The notes: generated from the letters alone by a model not told the origin. A DNA stretch of 64,000 bases from Consotaella salsifontis (GCF_900167365.1 NZ_FUXL01000008.1:1-64000), one strand, 5' to 3'; positions 21,905 to 34,211 are shown, counted from the first letter of the stretch. Made by a program: numbers and translations.

Positions 21905-21964
21905 TTTCTGTCAGGGTTTCTGTCAGAGGCAATTTGAGCGAAGCGCTGAAAACCCTGAAAGAAA
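21905..21964. other. Inverted repeat between integrase and tRNA (terminator and/or attachment-site arm)
   Basis: TTTCTGTCAGGGTTT (21905-21919) is repeated inverted, with one mismatch, as AAACCCTGAAAGAAA (21950-21964), which touches the tRNA CCA. A direct 11-base repeat GTTTCTGTCAG occurs at 21904 and 21916. The structure could terminate both the integrase and tRNA transcripts, or hold integrase-binding sites; both are possible at once. Confidence 0.55.
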
Positions 21965-22039
<75 letters not shown>

Positions 22040-22487
22040 CCTTAACATGGTCGCGGCCAACGCCGCCGACCAGGATGCGTCTACCGCCCGAACCTTGCGC
22101 GAAAGCTTCGCTCCCGGCCATCGGTGGCGACGACGGATGGCCTTCTGCCACAGAGCGGGGACCGTTTCAAGGCGATGATCCATCGAAGCGTCGGAAATTC
22201 GGCGGGCATTGATCCACTCCCCCCACGTCCACCATACCCTCAATGCGAAGCCGCCGAAGGCGCCCCCGCGACCTTGCGCGGCTTGACGCTCGGCGCCACC
22301 TCCTGTAACAGGCGCGACAAAGGCACGGGAAACCGCGCCTCTTTTTGCGTGGGCACAGCGCCTCGCGCATTGGGCTGGCGACAGCCCGTTTCCTTCCGTC
22401 CGGCGCCTTAGCGGGACGGGCAACGAAACCGACTGACAAGAAGACGGCCCGGTCATTTGCCCGAGAGCCGGACGAACGAGGACCAGA
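22040..22487. other. Gene-free leader region before rplU
   Basis: I see no credible gene here. It should hold the tRNA-Thr promoter (leftward) and the rplU promoter (rightward). For the latter TTGACG (22283-22288) and TAACAG (22306-22311) with 17 bases between are a candidate. A hairpin follows directly (see 22310-22346). Confidence 0.5.
22310..22346 (+). promoter_or_regulatory. Terminator-like hairpin in the rplU leader
   Basis: AGGCGCG (22310-22316) pairs perfectly with CGCGCCT (22334-22340), followed by CTTTTT. This has the form of an intrinsic terminator located upstream of rplU with no gene before it, so it could be an attenuator of the ribosomal protein operon. Confidence 0.35.
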
Positions 22488-22901
22488 ATGTTCGCAGTCA
22501 TCAAAACCGGGGGCAAGCAGTATCGCGTTGCGCCCGCCGACGAATTCACCATCGAGCGCGTTCCTGGCGAAGCCGGCGACAGCATCACCTTCAGCGAAGT
22601 GCTGATGGTCGATTCGACCGTCGGAGCACCGCTGGTGGACGGCGCCTCCGTCACTGCCGAGATCATCGAGCAGACCCGTGGCCCGAAGGTCATCTCCTTC
22701 AAGAAGCGCCGTCGGCAGAACTCCAAGCGTTCGCGCGGTCATCGCCAGGATCTGACGCTGATCCGCATCGGCGAAATCCTCACGGGCGGCGCAACGGCCA
22801 AGGCGGCCGCGGAGACGTCTGCCGAGGGCGAGCCCGCCAAGAAGCCGCGCGCCCGCAAGGCGAAGGCCGCCGAGAGCGAGCCCGCCGCAGCGGAAGAATA
22901 A
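22488..22901 (+). CDS. rplU: 50S ribosomal protein L21
   Basis: The 137-residue product begins [18 protein letters not shown] and has the L21 signature [19 protein letters not shown] near residues 73-91, contacting 23S rRNA in the large subunit. A Lys/Ala/Glu-rich extension of about 35 residues follows the core, common in alphaproteobacteria. It is followed by rpmA after 33 bases; the two are cotranscribed up to a terminator at 23282. Confidence 0.97.
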   Translation: MFAVIKTGGKQYRVAPADEFTIERVPGEAGDSITFSEVLMVDSTVGAPLVDGASVTAEIIEQTRGPKVISFKKRRRQNSKRSRGHRQDLTLIRIGEILTGGATAKAAAETSAEGEPAKKPRARKAKAAESEPAAAEE

Positions 22902-22934
22902 GCCGGTATTTCGAAGAGATCAGGAGACTGAACC

Positions 22935-23204
<270 letters not shown>

Positions 23205-23281
23205 CGCCTGGCATGATTGCGCCGGCGTCCCAAGGCCCCGGCGTTTGAGTCAGCTTCGGATAGGCTGACTGAAATGGCTCG

Positions 23282-23313
23282 AAAGGGGAGATGGGACGCC
23301 GTCTCCCCTTTTT
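23282..23313 (+). terminator. Intrinsic terminator of rplU-rpmA
   Basis: AAAGGGGAGA (23282-23291) pairs with TCTCCCCTTT (23302-23311), followed by more Ts, about 80 bases after the rpmA stop. Confidence 0.85.
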
Positions 23314-23333
23314 CGTCTTTAGGATAGCCCCCC

Positions 23334-23909
23334 GTGACCGAGGATGAAGTCGACCGCACCGAAACGATAGAGCTGCCGGTCCTGACGACCGAAAGGCTGG
23401 TGCTCCGCCCGCTTGTCACAGCCGATGCGCCTGCCATGGCCGCTCTGGCGAACGATCTGCGAGTCGCGGAAATGGTCGCTTCCATTCCCCATCCCTATAG
23501 CGAAGATGACGCCTTGGACTTCATCGCCAGCGTCGCCGGCCACCCCGCCTTCGCCATCACCTCACGGGACGAGGGAAGGCTGATGGGCGTCGTCAATCTG
23601 CGGCCCTGTTCCACGCCCGGCGCCGCCGAACTCGGCTATTGGCTCGGCCATGACTATTGGGGCGAGGGCTACGCCACAGAGGCAGCGCACGCGATCATCG
23701 ACTTCGGCTTCCGCCAGTTCGGCCTGCCGCTGGTCGAAGTTGCCTGCCGCGCGGTCAACAACGCCTCGCGCCGGGTCATCCAGAAGTGCGGCTTCCAGTA
23801 TATCGGCACGGGCATGACCCGCACGCTCGCGGCCGGCAGCGTCGCCACGGAGCGCTACCGCATGGACAAGCGGCTTTGGCAGGCGATCAAGGCGTGGGGT
23901 CGTTCGTGA
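23334..23909 (+). CDS. GNAT N-acetyltransferase (RimJ/RimL type)
   Basis: This 191-residue GNAT protein begins with the RimJ-type opening LTTERLVLRPLVTADAPAMA. It contains ELGYWLGHDYWGEGYATEAA (motif A, acetyl-CoA binding, about 102-121) and the late VNNASRRVIQKCGFQYIG motif. The family acetylates protein N-termini or small molecules; the substrate is unknown. It lies between rpmA and obgE, a usual place in this order. Starts with GTG 23334. Confidence 0.88.
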   Translation: MTEDEVDRTETIELPVLTTERLVLRPLVTADAPAMAALANDLRVAEMVASIPHPYSEDDALDFIASVAGHPAFAITSRDEGRLMGVVNLRPCSTPGAAELGYWLGHDYWGEGYATEAAHAIIDFGFRQFGLPLVEVACRAVNNASRRVIQKCGFQYIGTGMTRTLAAGSVATERYRMDKRLWQAIKAWGRS

Positions 23910-24481
23910 GTTCGTTGCAGCACGTCCGTTGGCTGCGCCGCGCGGTGCTCAGCCTGTTCGCCTTCGTCATGCTCGCCGCCACGGCTGGGGCCAATGCAGC
24001 GGATTCGCAGAATGCGCCGTTCCGGCCCGAGACGTTTTTTCTCGGCATCACCCGCAGTACGGGCGAAATCCACACGCTGGGCTTCATTCGCCGCCCCTTC
24101 ACCGCGCGCCTGAAGGGCCACATGGCGGGACACTGGCTGATCCTCGACGAGCGCTTCGCCTTTCCTGACGGCAACCGCCGCCAGCTCTGGCGGTTGAAGC
24201 GCGTCGGCGATGCCTATGAAGGCACGGTCCGCACGGAGACCGAAAACGGCGTGCTCGCGCCCGCTGTTCCGGTCAAAGGGAAGGTCACGGAGACAGGCGT
24301 CGTCCTCACCTACGAGGGCAGGTCTCCCGGCGGCAGCACGCGTCTTCATTTCCGTCACGAGATCGAGACCACCGGTCCAGGCAAAGCCAGCAACCACGTG
24401 GTGATCTCGCGCTTCGGGCTACCGATCGCCAGCGCCAACGTCACGTTTTCGAAGCCGAGGCATGGACGACCGCGACGCTGA
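23906..24481 (+). CDS. DUF3833-like exported protein
   Basis: The product (191 residues from GTG 23906, overlapping the GNAT stop) has a signal peptide: Arg residues, then AVLSLFAFVMLAATAGANA with cleavage around residue 32. The mature part carries FFLGITRSTGEIHTLGFIRRPF and LDERFAFPDGNRRQLWRLKR, which resemble the DUF3833 lipoprotein-like family, although no lipobox cysteine is present. The role is unknown, probably periplasmic. Confidence 0.65.
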   Translation: MSSLQHVRWLRRAVLSLFAFVMLAATAGANAADSQNAPFRPETFFLGITRSTGEIHTLGFIRRPFTARLKGHMAGHWLILDERFAFPDGNRRQLWRLKRVGDAYEGTVRTETENGVLAPAVPVKGKVTETGVVLTYEGRSPGGSTRLHFRHEIETTGPGKASNHVVISRFGLPIASANVTFSKPRHGRPRR

Positions 24482-24539
24482 CGCCATCCGGTCCTCAAGC
24501 CGCCCCTGGCGGATCGATTTTCTGCCGCGATCCCTTTAA

Positions 24540-26879
<2,340 letters not shown>

Positions 26880-26887
<8 letters not shown>

Positions 26888-28163
26888 CGGTATGATCGCG
26901 AGCGAGGCGCTTTCCCGGCTCATGCTGGATATGGGCCAACGTGCCCGCGCCGCGGCGAGGGTTCTCGCTCTCGCCGACACAGAAACCAAGAACAAGGCGC
27001 TTATCGCCATGGCCGAAGCCGTCGAGGCGGCGGTGCCGGCGATTCTGGCTGCCAACGCGGCGGACCTCAACGAGGCGAAGGCGCGTGACATGGCAGCGTC
27101 GTTCATCGACCGCCTGACGCTAACGGAAGCGCGCATCGCCGCTATTCCGGAGGGACTGCGCGCCGTCGCCGCCCTGCCCGACCCCGTCGGCTCGGTCATC
27201 GCCTCGTGGGAACGGCCAAACGGCCTCAGGATCGACCGCGTGAGGACGCCGCTCGGCGTCATCGGCGTCATCTACGAAAGCCGGCCCAACGTCACGGCGG
27301 ACGCCGGGGCGCTCTGCCTCAAGGCCGGCAACGCCGTCATCCTGCGCGGCGGCTCGGACTCGGCCGCCTCGTCGGGGGCCATTCACGAGGCGCTGCAGAA
27401 GGGGCTGGCGAGCGCCGACCTGCCGGAGGACGCGATCCAGCTCGTTCCGACGCGTGATCGCGCGGCCGTCGGCGAAATGCTGAAGGGTCTTGCCGGCGCT
27501 ATCGACGTTATCGTGCCGCGCGGCGGCCGCTCGCTCGTCGCCCGTGTCCAGGAAGAGGCGCGCGTTCCGGTTTTCGCCCATCTAGAGGGTCTCTGCCATG
27601 TCTATATCGACGCGGCGGCTGACCTCGACATGGCAGTGTCGGTGACGGTCAACGCCAAGATGCGACGCACCGGGATCTGCGGCGCGGCGGAAACCCTGCT
27701 CATCGATCGCGCGGTGCTCGGCACCCACCTCGTGCCGATCCTGTCGGCGCTCGAGGACAAGGGCTGCGAGATCAGGGGCGACGAGACCATTTGCGCGATC
27801 TATTCCGCCGCCAAGCCGGCCACGGAAGAGGACTGGCGCACCGAATATCTCGACGCCATCATCTCGGTGAAGGCGGTCGACGGCGTCGACGGCGCGGTCG
27901 AGCACATCGAGCGCTATTCCTCGCACCACACCGAGGCGATCATCACCGACGACGCGGCGGCCGCGGAGAAGTTTCTTTCCTCGATCGACTCCGCGATTCT
28001 CCTCCACAACGCTTCCACCCAGTTTGCCGACGGCGGCGAATTCGGCATGGGCGGCGAGATCGGCATCGCCACCGGCAAGATGCACGCGCGTGGCCCCGTC
28101 GGCGTCGAGCAGCTGACTTCGTTCAATTATCGTGTCCACGGCTCGGGTCAGGTCCGCCCGTGA
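26880..28163 (+). CDS. proA: Gamma-glutamyl phosphate reductase
   Basis: The 427-residue product is ProA, the NADPH-dependent second enzyme of proline synthesis. Visible features are [21 protein letters not shown] (about 131-151), and the catalytic cysteine region [15 protein letters not shown] near 264. I chose ATG 26880 after GAGAGAGCACC; it overlaps the end of proB by 8 bases, consistent with coupling. Confidence 0.95.
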
Positions 28164-28807
28164 GGCATCGGGACGTGACTGTGACGGAGGGCGTTCCCGC
28201 CGACGCCCTCAAGCTTCCCCATACCGAGCCCGGCCTTCGCGTCGGGCTCTTCGGCGGCTCGTTCAACCCGCCCCATGCGGGCCATCTGCTCGTCGCCGAA
28301 ACCGCGATGAGAAAGCTCGGGCTCGACCGCCTATGGTGGATGGTGACGCCTGGCAATCCGCTAAAGAGCCATGGCGAGCTCGCGCCGCTGGCCGAGCGCC
28401 TTGCCGCCTCCAGGATCGTCGCGCGCAATCCTCGCATAGATGTGACCGCGTTTGAGGCGGCCCACCGCATCCGCTACACCGCTGATGCCCTCGCCCTGAT
28501 CAAGGCCAAAAAGCCGGATATCGCATTTGTCTGGATCATGGGGGCGGACAGTCTGGCCACCTTCCATCTCTGGCAGCGCTGGCGCTGGATCGCGAGAACC
28601 TTCGCGTTGGCTGTGGTCGATCGCCCCGGCGCGACGCTGTCGTTCCTGTCCTCGCCGATGGCGGTAACGTTTCAGCGATCGCGCGTCGACGAGGAGCAGG
28701 CGGCCTCCGTTCTCTCGCGCGAGCCGCCGGCCTGGGTGTTTCTACACGGCCCGCGCTCCGCGCTTTCTTCCACCGCCTTAAGAAAGAGCAACGTGCGACA
28801 CTCTTGA
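28160..28807 (+). CDS. nadD: Nicotinate-nucleotide adenylyltransferase
   Basis: NadD makes deamido-NAD from nicotinate mononucleotide and ATP. The nucleotidyltransferase signature [15 protein letters not shown] (about 30-44) and the late SSTALRK segment are present. The frame begins at GTG 28160 overlapping the proA stop; a few residues may be extra if a later GTG is used. It precedes rsfS, a common pairing in bacteria. Confidence 0.94.
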   Translation: MRHRDVTVTEGVPADALKLPHTEPGLRVGLFGGSFNPPHAGHLLVAETAMRKLGLDRLWWMVTPGNPLKSHGELAPLAERLAASRIVARNPRIDVTAFEAAHRIRYTADALALIKAKKPDIAFVWIMGADSLATFHLWQRWRWIARTFALAVVDRPGATLSFLSSPMAVTFQRSRVDEEQAASVLSREPPAWVFLHGPRSALSSTALRKSNVRHS

Positions 28808-28878
28808 AACTGTCATACTTCACTGCCACACTTAATACTGGCTGGTGGTAGACACCCGCCATTGCCACGAAAGGGGAA

Positions 28879-29301
28879 ATGACACTGCGAGAAATGGCTG
28901 AAGCGAAGGTCGTGACCAAAACCACACCTTCTGAAGCGCCCTCCGTCGACCGCGCGTCGGCCGAAAACGCGCTCGAAACCGTCCTAGCCAGTCTGGAAGA
29001 CTCCAAGGGCGAGGATATCGTCTCCATCGACATGAACGGAAAGTCGGCGCTGGCCGATTTCATGGTGGTCGCGTCCGGCCGCTCGCACCGTCATGTCGGC
29101 GCTGTCGCCGAAAGGCTCCTGCGCGACCTCAAGGACGCCGGCCACAAGACCAAGGTGGAAGGCCTCCAGAACGGCGATTGGGTTCTGATCGACACGGGCG
29201 ACATTATCGTCCACATCTTCAGGCCCGAAGTGCGCGCCTTCTACAACATCGAAAAGATGTGGTCGGTCGGCGGCATGGGCGAGGCGGCGACGATCCATTG
29301 A
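28879..29301 (+). CDS. rsfS: Ribosomal silencing factor
   Basis: The 140-residue product is RsfS (YbeB): GEDIVSIDMNGKSALADFMVVASGRSHRHV and EGLQNGDWVLIDTGDIIVHIF are diagnostic. It binds L14 and blocks subunit joining in starvation. An N-terminal extension of about 28 residues is variable. It lies between nadD and rlmH as in many bacteria. Confidence 0.95.
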   Translation: MTLREMAEAKVVTKTTPSEAPSVDRASAENALETVLASLEDSKGEDIVSIDMNGKSALADFMVVASGRSHRHVGAVAERLLRDLKDAGHKTKVEGLQNGDWVLIDTGDIIVHIFRPEVRAFYNIEKMWSVGGMGEAATIH

Positions 29302-29423
29302 TCGAGGGCGTGGCCGGGGCCTGCCCGGAGCGGTCCTCCTGACGCTTGAGCTTCAAGCGGAAATTTGACCCGGAAAGCCTCTGCTTTCCGGTGAGCCGCG
29401 TTTTGCGCGGCACGAGCGAATTA

Positions 29424-29906
29424 ATGAAGTTGACCATCGCGGCGGTCGGCCGCATGAAATCCGGCCCCGAGCGCGAACTGGCAGAGCGATATCTGGCGCG
29501 TCTGAAGAAGACCGGCGGAGCGGTGGCGCTCGACTATGCCGGTCTCGTCGAACTGCCCGAGGGACGCGGCGGCACGGCCGACGAGCGCAAGCGCGACGAG
29601 GCGGCGCGGCTCGCCGCAGCCGTGGGCGAGAGCGCCGTCGTGATCGCCCTCGACGAGCGGGGAAAGACCTTGTCCTCCGAGGAATTCGCCAGCGACCTCG
29701 CGGGCCGGCGCGACGCGGGGGCCCGCGATCTTGCTCTTTTGATCGGCGGCCCGGACGGTCTTGCCGATAGCCTGAGGCAGCGCGCTGACCTCACCCTCTC
29801 CTTCGGCCGCATGACCCTGCCGCACCAGCTGGTGCGCGTGGTGCTCGCCGAGCAGCTCTACCGCGCTGTCACTATTCTTTCCGGCCATCCCTACCACCGC
29901 GCCTGA
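29424..29906 (+). CDS. rlmH: 23S rRNA pseudouridine-1915 N3-methyltransferase
   Basis: From ATG 29424 the protein has 160 residues and the SPOUT fold of RlmH: MKLTIAAVGRMKSGPERELA, ALDERGKTLSSEEFA, the knot LLIGGPDGL (about 108-116), and the end LPHQLVRVVLAEQLYRA. It methylates pseudouridine 1915 in helix 69. The longer frame upstream has no good start context. Confidence 0.95.
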   Translation: MKLTIAAVGRMKSGPERELAERYLARLKKTGGAVALDYAGLVELPEGRGGTADERKRDEAARLAAAVGESAVVIALDERGKTLSSEEFASDLAGRRDAGARDLALLIGGPDGLADSLRQRADLTLSFGRMTLPHQLVRVVLAEQLYRAVTILSGHPYHRA

Positions 29907-30054
29907 TTCGATCCCGCGCCGGCAAGGCGTGGCAGCCGCGCCACAGTGCGGCGAAATCGGCACGGATCACTCCCAGCCATCCGAGTTCCGCCGCATGGTT
30001 GATGTTTCATTAGGCGGTCGATCTCTATCCTCGCCCAGCAATGCGGGAGTTTGT

Positions 30055-31551
30055 GTGACCGAGGCCAAGCGGAGAGTGGGCAAGCCGTTTTGTCGCCGTG
30101 CGCGGGGCCGCGCTGCGGTGCTCTTGGCGTTCGCCATCGCTTTGGCCACGCCAGCCGCCTCGCCCATGGCCAAGGCCGCGCCCGCCGACACCGAATCACT
30201 GGCCGCCGTGCTCGACCGCCTCTCCCTCATCGAGGAGCAGCGCGCGGCCCGCTCGAAGGAACTCGATCAGCTTTCCGAGGAGCTGACGCTCACCGGCGAA
30301 ACCGTGCGCAAGCTCGACGAGGAAGTCGCCGCGCTCGCCGAGGACCGGGAGAAGATCAGAACCGCCATCATCGATGCCGCCGCTGCCCAGCAGCAGGCCA
30401 GCGCCAGGATCGGCGAGAGCGAGCAGCGAATCGGCGAACTGGCCGGGCAGGAGGCGAGCCTCAAATCATCCCTTCTGGAACGCCGCGGGCTTCTGGCCGA
30501 GGTTCTGGCGGCGCTGGAGCGGATGGGCCGCGCGCCGCCCCCGGCCCTCCTCGTCAAGCCGGATGACGCTCTCGGATCGGTGCGCAGCGCCATTCTTCTG
30601 GGCGCCGTTGTGCCGTCGATCCGCACCGAGACGCAGAAGCTGGCCGACGATCTTTCCAAGCTCGCGAGCGTACGCCAGGACATGGAGGTCGAGCGCCAGC
30701 GCTTCGTGGCCGCCCTGACGCGCCAGCGCGAGGAAGAGGCGCGCCTCAAGAAGCTCTCCGAGGAAAAGGAACGGCTGGAGGCGGAAAGCCGGGATCGGCT
30801 CGGCAATGCCAACCGCCGGGCGCAGGACCTCGCCGCCAAGGCGACCAGCCTCAACGAGCTCATCGCCTCCCTCGACGCCGACCTCAAGAAGACGCGGGCC
30901 GCCGAGGATGCCGCGCGCCAGCGCGCCGAGGAGGCGCGCCTCAAGGCCGAGGAAGAGCAGAAGCGACGCGAGGCGGCGGAGAAAGCGGCCGGTTCCGACA
31001 CCAACGATGCGCGGCCGGAGCCAAGCGCGGAAGGGGAAGAACCTTCCTACGATATCGCGTCACTTCGGCGTGACATGATGCGCATTGACGAGCCCGCCGC
31101 CCCATTTTCGACATTGAAAGGCCGTTTGTCGGCACCGGTGACAGGTGGATTGCGCAGTCGCTTCGGCGCCGAGGACAGCATGGGACGGCCGGCTTCCGGC
31201 GAAACCTATGCGGCGGCGCCAGGTGCTCTGGTGACGGCGCCGGCCGATGCCTCGGTGCTTTATGCCGGTGCGTTTCGTTCCTACGGTCAACTCTTGATCC
31301 TGGACGCGGGCGACGGGTATCATATCGTCTTGGCCGGGTTGGACGAGATCGACGTGGACGTCGGCCAGTTCGTGCTCACCGGCGAGCCCGTGGGCGCCAT
31401 GGGCGCAAAGCGGTTGGCGAGCGCGGCAAGCGATGGGTTTGATGCGGCCACGCCCTCGCTTTATGTAGAGTTTCGCAAGGACGGGAACCCGGTCGATCCG
31501 TCCCCCTGGTGGACGGCAGGACCTTCTGGAAGGACGAGGAATGATCCGTAA
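30055..31551 (+). CDS. EnvC-like murein hydrolase activator (degenerate M23)
   Basis: The protein (498 residues from GTG 30055, with GGGAG five bases upstream) has a signal segment (AAVLLAFAIALATPAASPMA), long coiled coils (about 55-325, many Glu/Arg/Leu heptads) and a C-terminal LytM/M23-like domain (about 365-490). The domain retains G-x-R-S-R-F-G and VTAPADASVLYAG, but the zinc-binding H-x-x-x-D is replaced by SGETYA and the usual LHFEIR is LYVEFR. So it is probably an activator of cell-wall amidases at division, like EnvC, not an enzyme. It overlaps ctpA, its usual neighbour. Confidence 0.88.
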   Translation: MTEAKRRVGKPFCRRARGRAAVLLAFAIALATPAASPMAKAAPADTESLAAVLDRLSLIEEQRAARSKELDQLSEELTLTGETVRKLDEEVAALAEDREKIRTAIIDAAAAQQQASARIGESEQRIGELAGQEASLKSSLLERRGLLAEVLAALERMGRAPPPALLVKPDDALGSVRSAILLGAVVPSIRTETQKLADDLSKLASVRQDMEVERQRFVAALTRQREEEARLKKLSEEKERLEAESRDRLGNANRRAQDLAAKATSLNELIASLDADLKKTRAAEDAARQRAEEARLKAEEEQKRREAAEKAAGSDTNDARPEPSAEGEEPSYDIASLRRDMMRIDEPAAPFSTLKGRLSAPVTGGLRSRFGAEDSMGRPASGETYAAAPGALVTAPADASVLYAGAFRSYGQLLILDAGDGYHIVLAGLDEIDVDVGQFVLTGEPVGAMGAKRLASAASDGFDAATPSLYVEFRKDGNPVDPSPWWTAGPSGRTRNDP

Positions 31552-32893
31552 GCTCTCGATCTTGTTCGCTGGCGCGCTGATGGGCGCGACGGCGATGACC
31601 GTCATCGCGACGGAGCAGTCGGGCGTCGCCAATGCAGCCGGCTCCGACACCTATCGCCAGCTTGCGATCTTCGGCGACGTCTTCGAGCGCGTGCGTGCCC
31701 AGTATGTCGACCAGCCCGACGACCAGAAGCTCGTCGAGTCGGCCATCAACGGCATGCTCACCTCGCTCGATCCCCATTCGAGCTACATGAACGCCGAGCA
31801 GGCGGCCGACATGCGCACCGAGACGCGGGGCGAGTTCGGCGGACTCGGCATCGAGGTGACCATGGAGAACGAGCTGGTCAAGGTCGTCTCCCCCTTCGAG
31901 GGCACCCCGGCCGACAAGGCGGGCATCCTCGCTGGCGATCTCATCGCCGAGATCGACGGGCAGCAGGTGCGCGGCCTCACCCTTTCCGATGCCGTCGACA
32001 AGATGAAGGGCGACATCGGCACCAAGGTCGAACTGACGATCCTGCGCGAGGGCGCCACCAAGCCCATCCGAATCAGCCTCGTCCGCGACGAGATCAAGGT
32101 GCCGTCCGTCCGCCACTCGGTGGAAGGCGACGTCGGCTATATCAAGCTCATCAAGTTCAACGAGCAGACCACCGTCGGCCTCGAGGACGCCATCAAGGAC
32201 ATCAAGTCCAAGCTGCCGGGCGACAAGCTCAAGGGCTACGTCCTTGATCTTCGTCGCAACCCCGGCGGTCTTCTCGACGAGGCGGTGAGCGTTTCCGACG
32301 CCTTCCTGAAGAGCGGGGAGATCGTCTCGACGCGGGGCCGCAACCCCGAGGAGACCCGGCGCTACAACGCCCGCTCGGGCGACGACATCGACGGCAAGCC
32401 GCTGGTGGTGCTCGTCAACGGCGGTTCTGCCTCGGCCTCGGAGATCGTCGCCGGCGCCCTTCAGGATCAGCGCCGCGCGACCGTGGTCGGCTCGCGCTCT
32501 TTCGGCAAGGGCTCGGTGCAGACAATCATCCCGCTCGGGGCCAACGGCGCGCTCCGCCTGACGACGGCGCTCTATTACACGCCATCCGGCCGCTCCATCC
32601 AGGGCCGCGGCATCGAGCCGGACATCGCCGTCGAGCAACCGCTGCCCGACGAGATCAAGAAGCAGATGGGCCTTGATGCCGATGAGCAGGTCGTGCGCGG
32701 CGAATCCTCGCTGCGCGGCCACATCACCGGCGAAAGCGAAACCGAGGAGGGCTCCGGGTCGCTCGACTACGTGCCACCGGAGAAGAAGGACGATCTCCAG
32801 CTTCAGTACGCGCTGGACCTTCTGCGTGGCGTCAAGACCAATGCCGCCTTCCCGCCCCATGGCGACACGGCAGAGGCGACAACCGCCAACTGA
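31541..32893 (+). CDS. ctpA: C-terminal processing protease (S41)
   Basis: This 450-residue periplasmic protease has a signal/anchor segment (LSILFAGALMGATAMTVIA), a PDZ domain (about 100-185), and the S41 catalytic core with nucleophile Ser in NGGSASASE (about 293-301) and Lys323 in SRSFGKGS. CtpA trims periplasmic proteins and cell-wall hydrolases. It starts 11 bases before the EnvC-like stop, so the two are coupled. A terminator follows. Confidence 0.95.
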   Translation: MIRKLSILFAGALMGATAMTVIATEQSGVANAAGSDTYRQLAIFGDVFERVRAQYVDQPDDQKLVESAINGMLTSLDPHSSYMNAEQAADMRTETRGEFGGLGIEVTMENELVKVVSPFEGTPADKAGILAGDLIAEIDGQQVRGLTLSDAVDKMKGDIGTKVELTILREGATKPIRISLVRDEIKVPSVRHSVEGDVGYIKLIKFNEQTTVGLEDAIKDIKSKLPGDKLKGYVLDLRRNPGGLLDEAVSVSDAFLKSGEIVSTRGRNPEETRRYNARSGDDIDGKPLVVLVNGGSASASEIVAGALQDQRRATVVGSRSFGKGSVQTIIPLGANGALRLTTALYYTPSGRSIQGRGIEPDIAVEQPLPDEIKKQMGLDADEQVVRGESSLRGHITGESETEEGSGSLDYVPPEKKDDLQLQYALDLLRGVKTNAAFPPHGDTAEATTAN

Positions 32894-32919
32894 CGGTCAA
32901 TTCCTGACGAGACATTCCG

Positions 32920-32954
32920 CCCCGGCCTTTCCTCGCGAAAGGTCGGGGCTTTTT
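32920..32954 (+). terminator. Intrinsic terminator after ctpA
   Basis: CCCCGGCCTTTC (32920-32931) pairs with GAAAGGTCGGGG (32937-32948), followed by CTTTTT. Confidence 0.85.
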
Positions 32955-33000
32955 GCATTCTGGTGAGGCTCGCGCCAGTTGGTTTGTCTAAAGAACGATC

Positions 33001-34143
33001 ATGCCGATTGATCTCTACCGCCCTCTCGGCCTCGAAGAGCCGCAGCCGCCCCGCCCTCCCCGCCGCTTCACCGCGAGGGGTGTCGGCGTGGCCGTGCTGT
33101 TCGTGATGCTCGCGGCCGGATCGGCGGCGACAGCCCTTCTGCAGCCGGAGCGGCGCGAGGCGCGCTACGACCCGACGGCGGCATCGGCAACGCCCGTCGC
33201 GGTGGAACGCGAGGCGATGCCCTCGCTTCCCTCGACGCCCGTCCCCACCATCCAGCGCGGCCCGGAGGATATCGGCACGCCGGCGGTCGGTGCGGCACCC
33301 CTCGTGGTCAGCGAGCCGGGTTCGCTGCGGCAAGCCCCACAGCAGGCGCACATCCCGGACGACGCTCTCATCGAATCCTCGCCCTTCGGGCCGCTGCCGG
33401 TGCGCGGACCGGACGGCCGACGCCCTCTGGACGTCTATGCCGGCGCGCCGGCGCAAAACCTTGGCACGAGGATCGCCATTGTGGTCGGCGGCCTCGGCAT
33501 CAGCCAGACCGGCTCCCAATATGCCATCAACCGCCTGCCAGCGGGTGTCACCCTAGCCTTCGCCTCGGCAGGAAACAGCCTTTCCCGCTGGATGCAGGAC
33601 GCGCGCCGGGAAGGCCACGAGCTCATCCTTCAGGTGCCGATGGAGCCCTTCGGGTATCCCAATGTCACGCCCGGCGAGCACACCGTGACGGTCGACGACG
33701 TCAACGCCGGGCAAATGGACGATCTCGACTGGTCGCTCGGGCGAATGACCAACTATGTCGGCATCATGCCCTTCATGGGCGCGCGAGTGACCTCTGACGA
33801 GGCAGCCACGAAGGCGCTTCTGGACGAGACGGCGCGCCGGGGGCTTCTGTTCTTCGACGACGGGGCTTCCGCGCGCAGCCTTGCCCAGGAAACCGCGGTC
33901 AATGAGCAGGCGCCTTTCGCACGGGCCGATATCCAGATCGATCAGAGCCGCACGGCGGCCGACCTCCAGTCCCAGCTCGACGCGCTGGAGCGCACCGCCA
34001 GGGCCAAAGGCTCGGCCATCGGCATCGCCTCCGCCTTCAGGGAGTCGGTGGACGCCATCGCATCCTGGATCGACGAGGCGCGCGAGCGGGGCGTCGAGGT
34101 CGTGCCGGTCTCGGACCTCGCTCTCGACCCGGAACGGCGCTGA
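33001..34143 (+). CDS. Divergent polysaccharide deacetylase (YibQ type)
   Basis: The 380-residue product has one N-terminal membrane segment (GVGVAVLFVMLAAGSAATALL, about 28-48), a Pro-rich linker and a C-terminal divergent polysaccharide deacetylase domain: IAIVVGGLGISQTGSQYAI, LILQVPMEPFGYPN, and LLFFDDGASARS. The family (YibQ) accompanies EnvC and CtpA in many proteobacteria and probably acts on the cell wall. Some usual metal ligands of true deacetylases are missing, so catalysis is uncertain. Confidence 0.9.
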   Translation: MPIDLYRPLGLEEPQPPRPPRRFTARGVGVAVLFVMLAAGSAATALLQPERREARYDPTAASATPVAVEREAMPSLPSTPVPTIQRGPEDIGTPAVGAAPLVVSEPGSLRQAPQQAHIPDDALIESSPFGPLPVRGPDGRRPLDVYAGAPAQNLGTRIAIVVGGLGISQTGSQYAINRLPAGVTLAFASAGNSLSRWMQDARREGHELILQVPMEPFGYPNVTPGEHTVTVDDVNAGQMDDLDWSLGRMTNYVGIMPFMGARVTSDEAATKALLDETARRGLLFFDDGASARSLAQETAVNEQAPFARADIQIDQSRTAADLQSQLDALERTARAKGSAIGIASAFRESVDAIASWIDEARERGVEVVPVSDLALDPERR

Positions 34144-34211
34144 CGCCTGTCTTTCCTTTGTGACGGCGGCGCTATAAGTCCGAGGGCACGTCGTTCAAAA
34201 CCGGTTCATTC

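Larger units (their letters stand above)
1..21964. mobile_element. Prophage, integrase-proximal part (left end outside window)
   Basis: A tyrosine integrase (20788-21903) abuts the 3' end of a tRNA-Thr gene, the classic target of phage integration. Between the integrase and the left edge lie a CI-type repressor, a phage recombination set (Sak4-like ATPase, DUF669 protein, PD-(D/E)XK nuclease), helicases, methyltransferases and many short overlapping genes, all typical of the early region of a temperate siphovirus-like phage. No terminase, portal, capsid or tail gene is present, so the late region and the second attachment site must lie left of position 1. I saw no second copy of the tRNA 3' end inside the window. 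The right boundary is taken as the base before the tRNA CCA; the exact core site cannot be set from one end. Confidence 0.9.
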
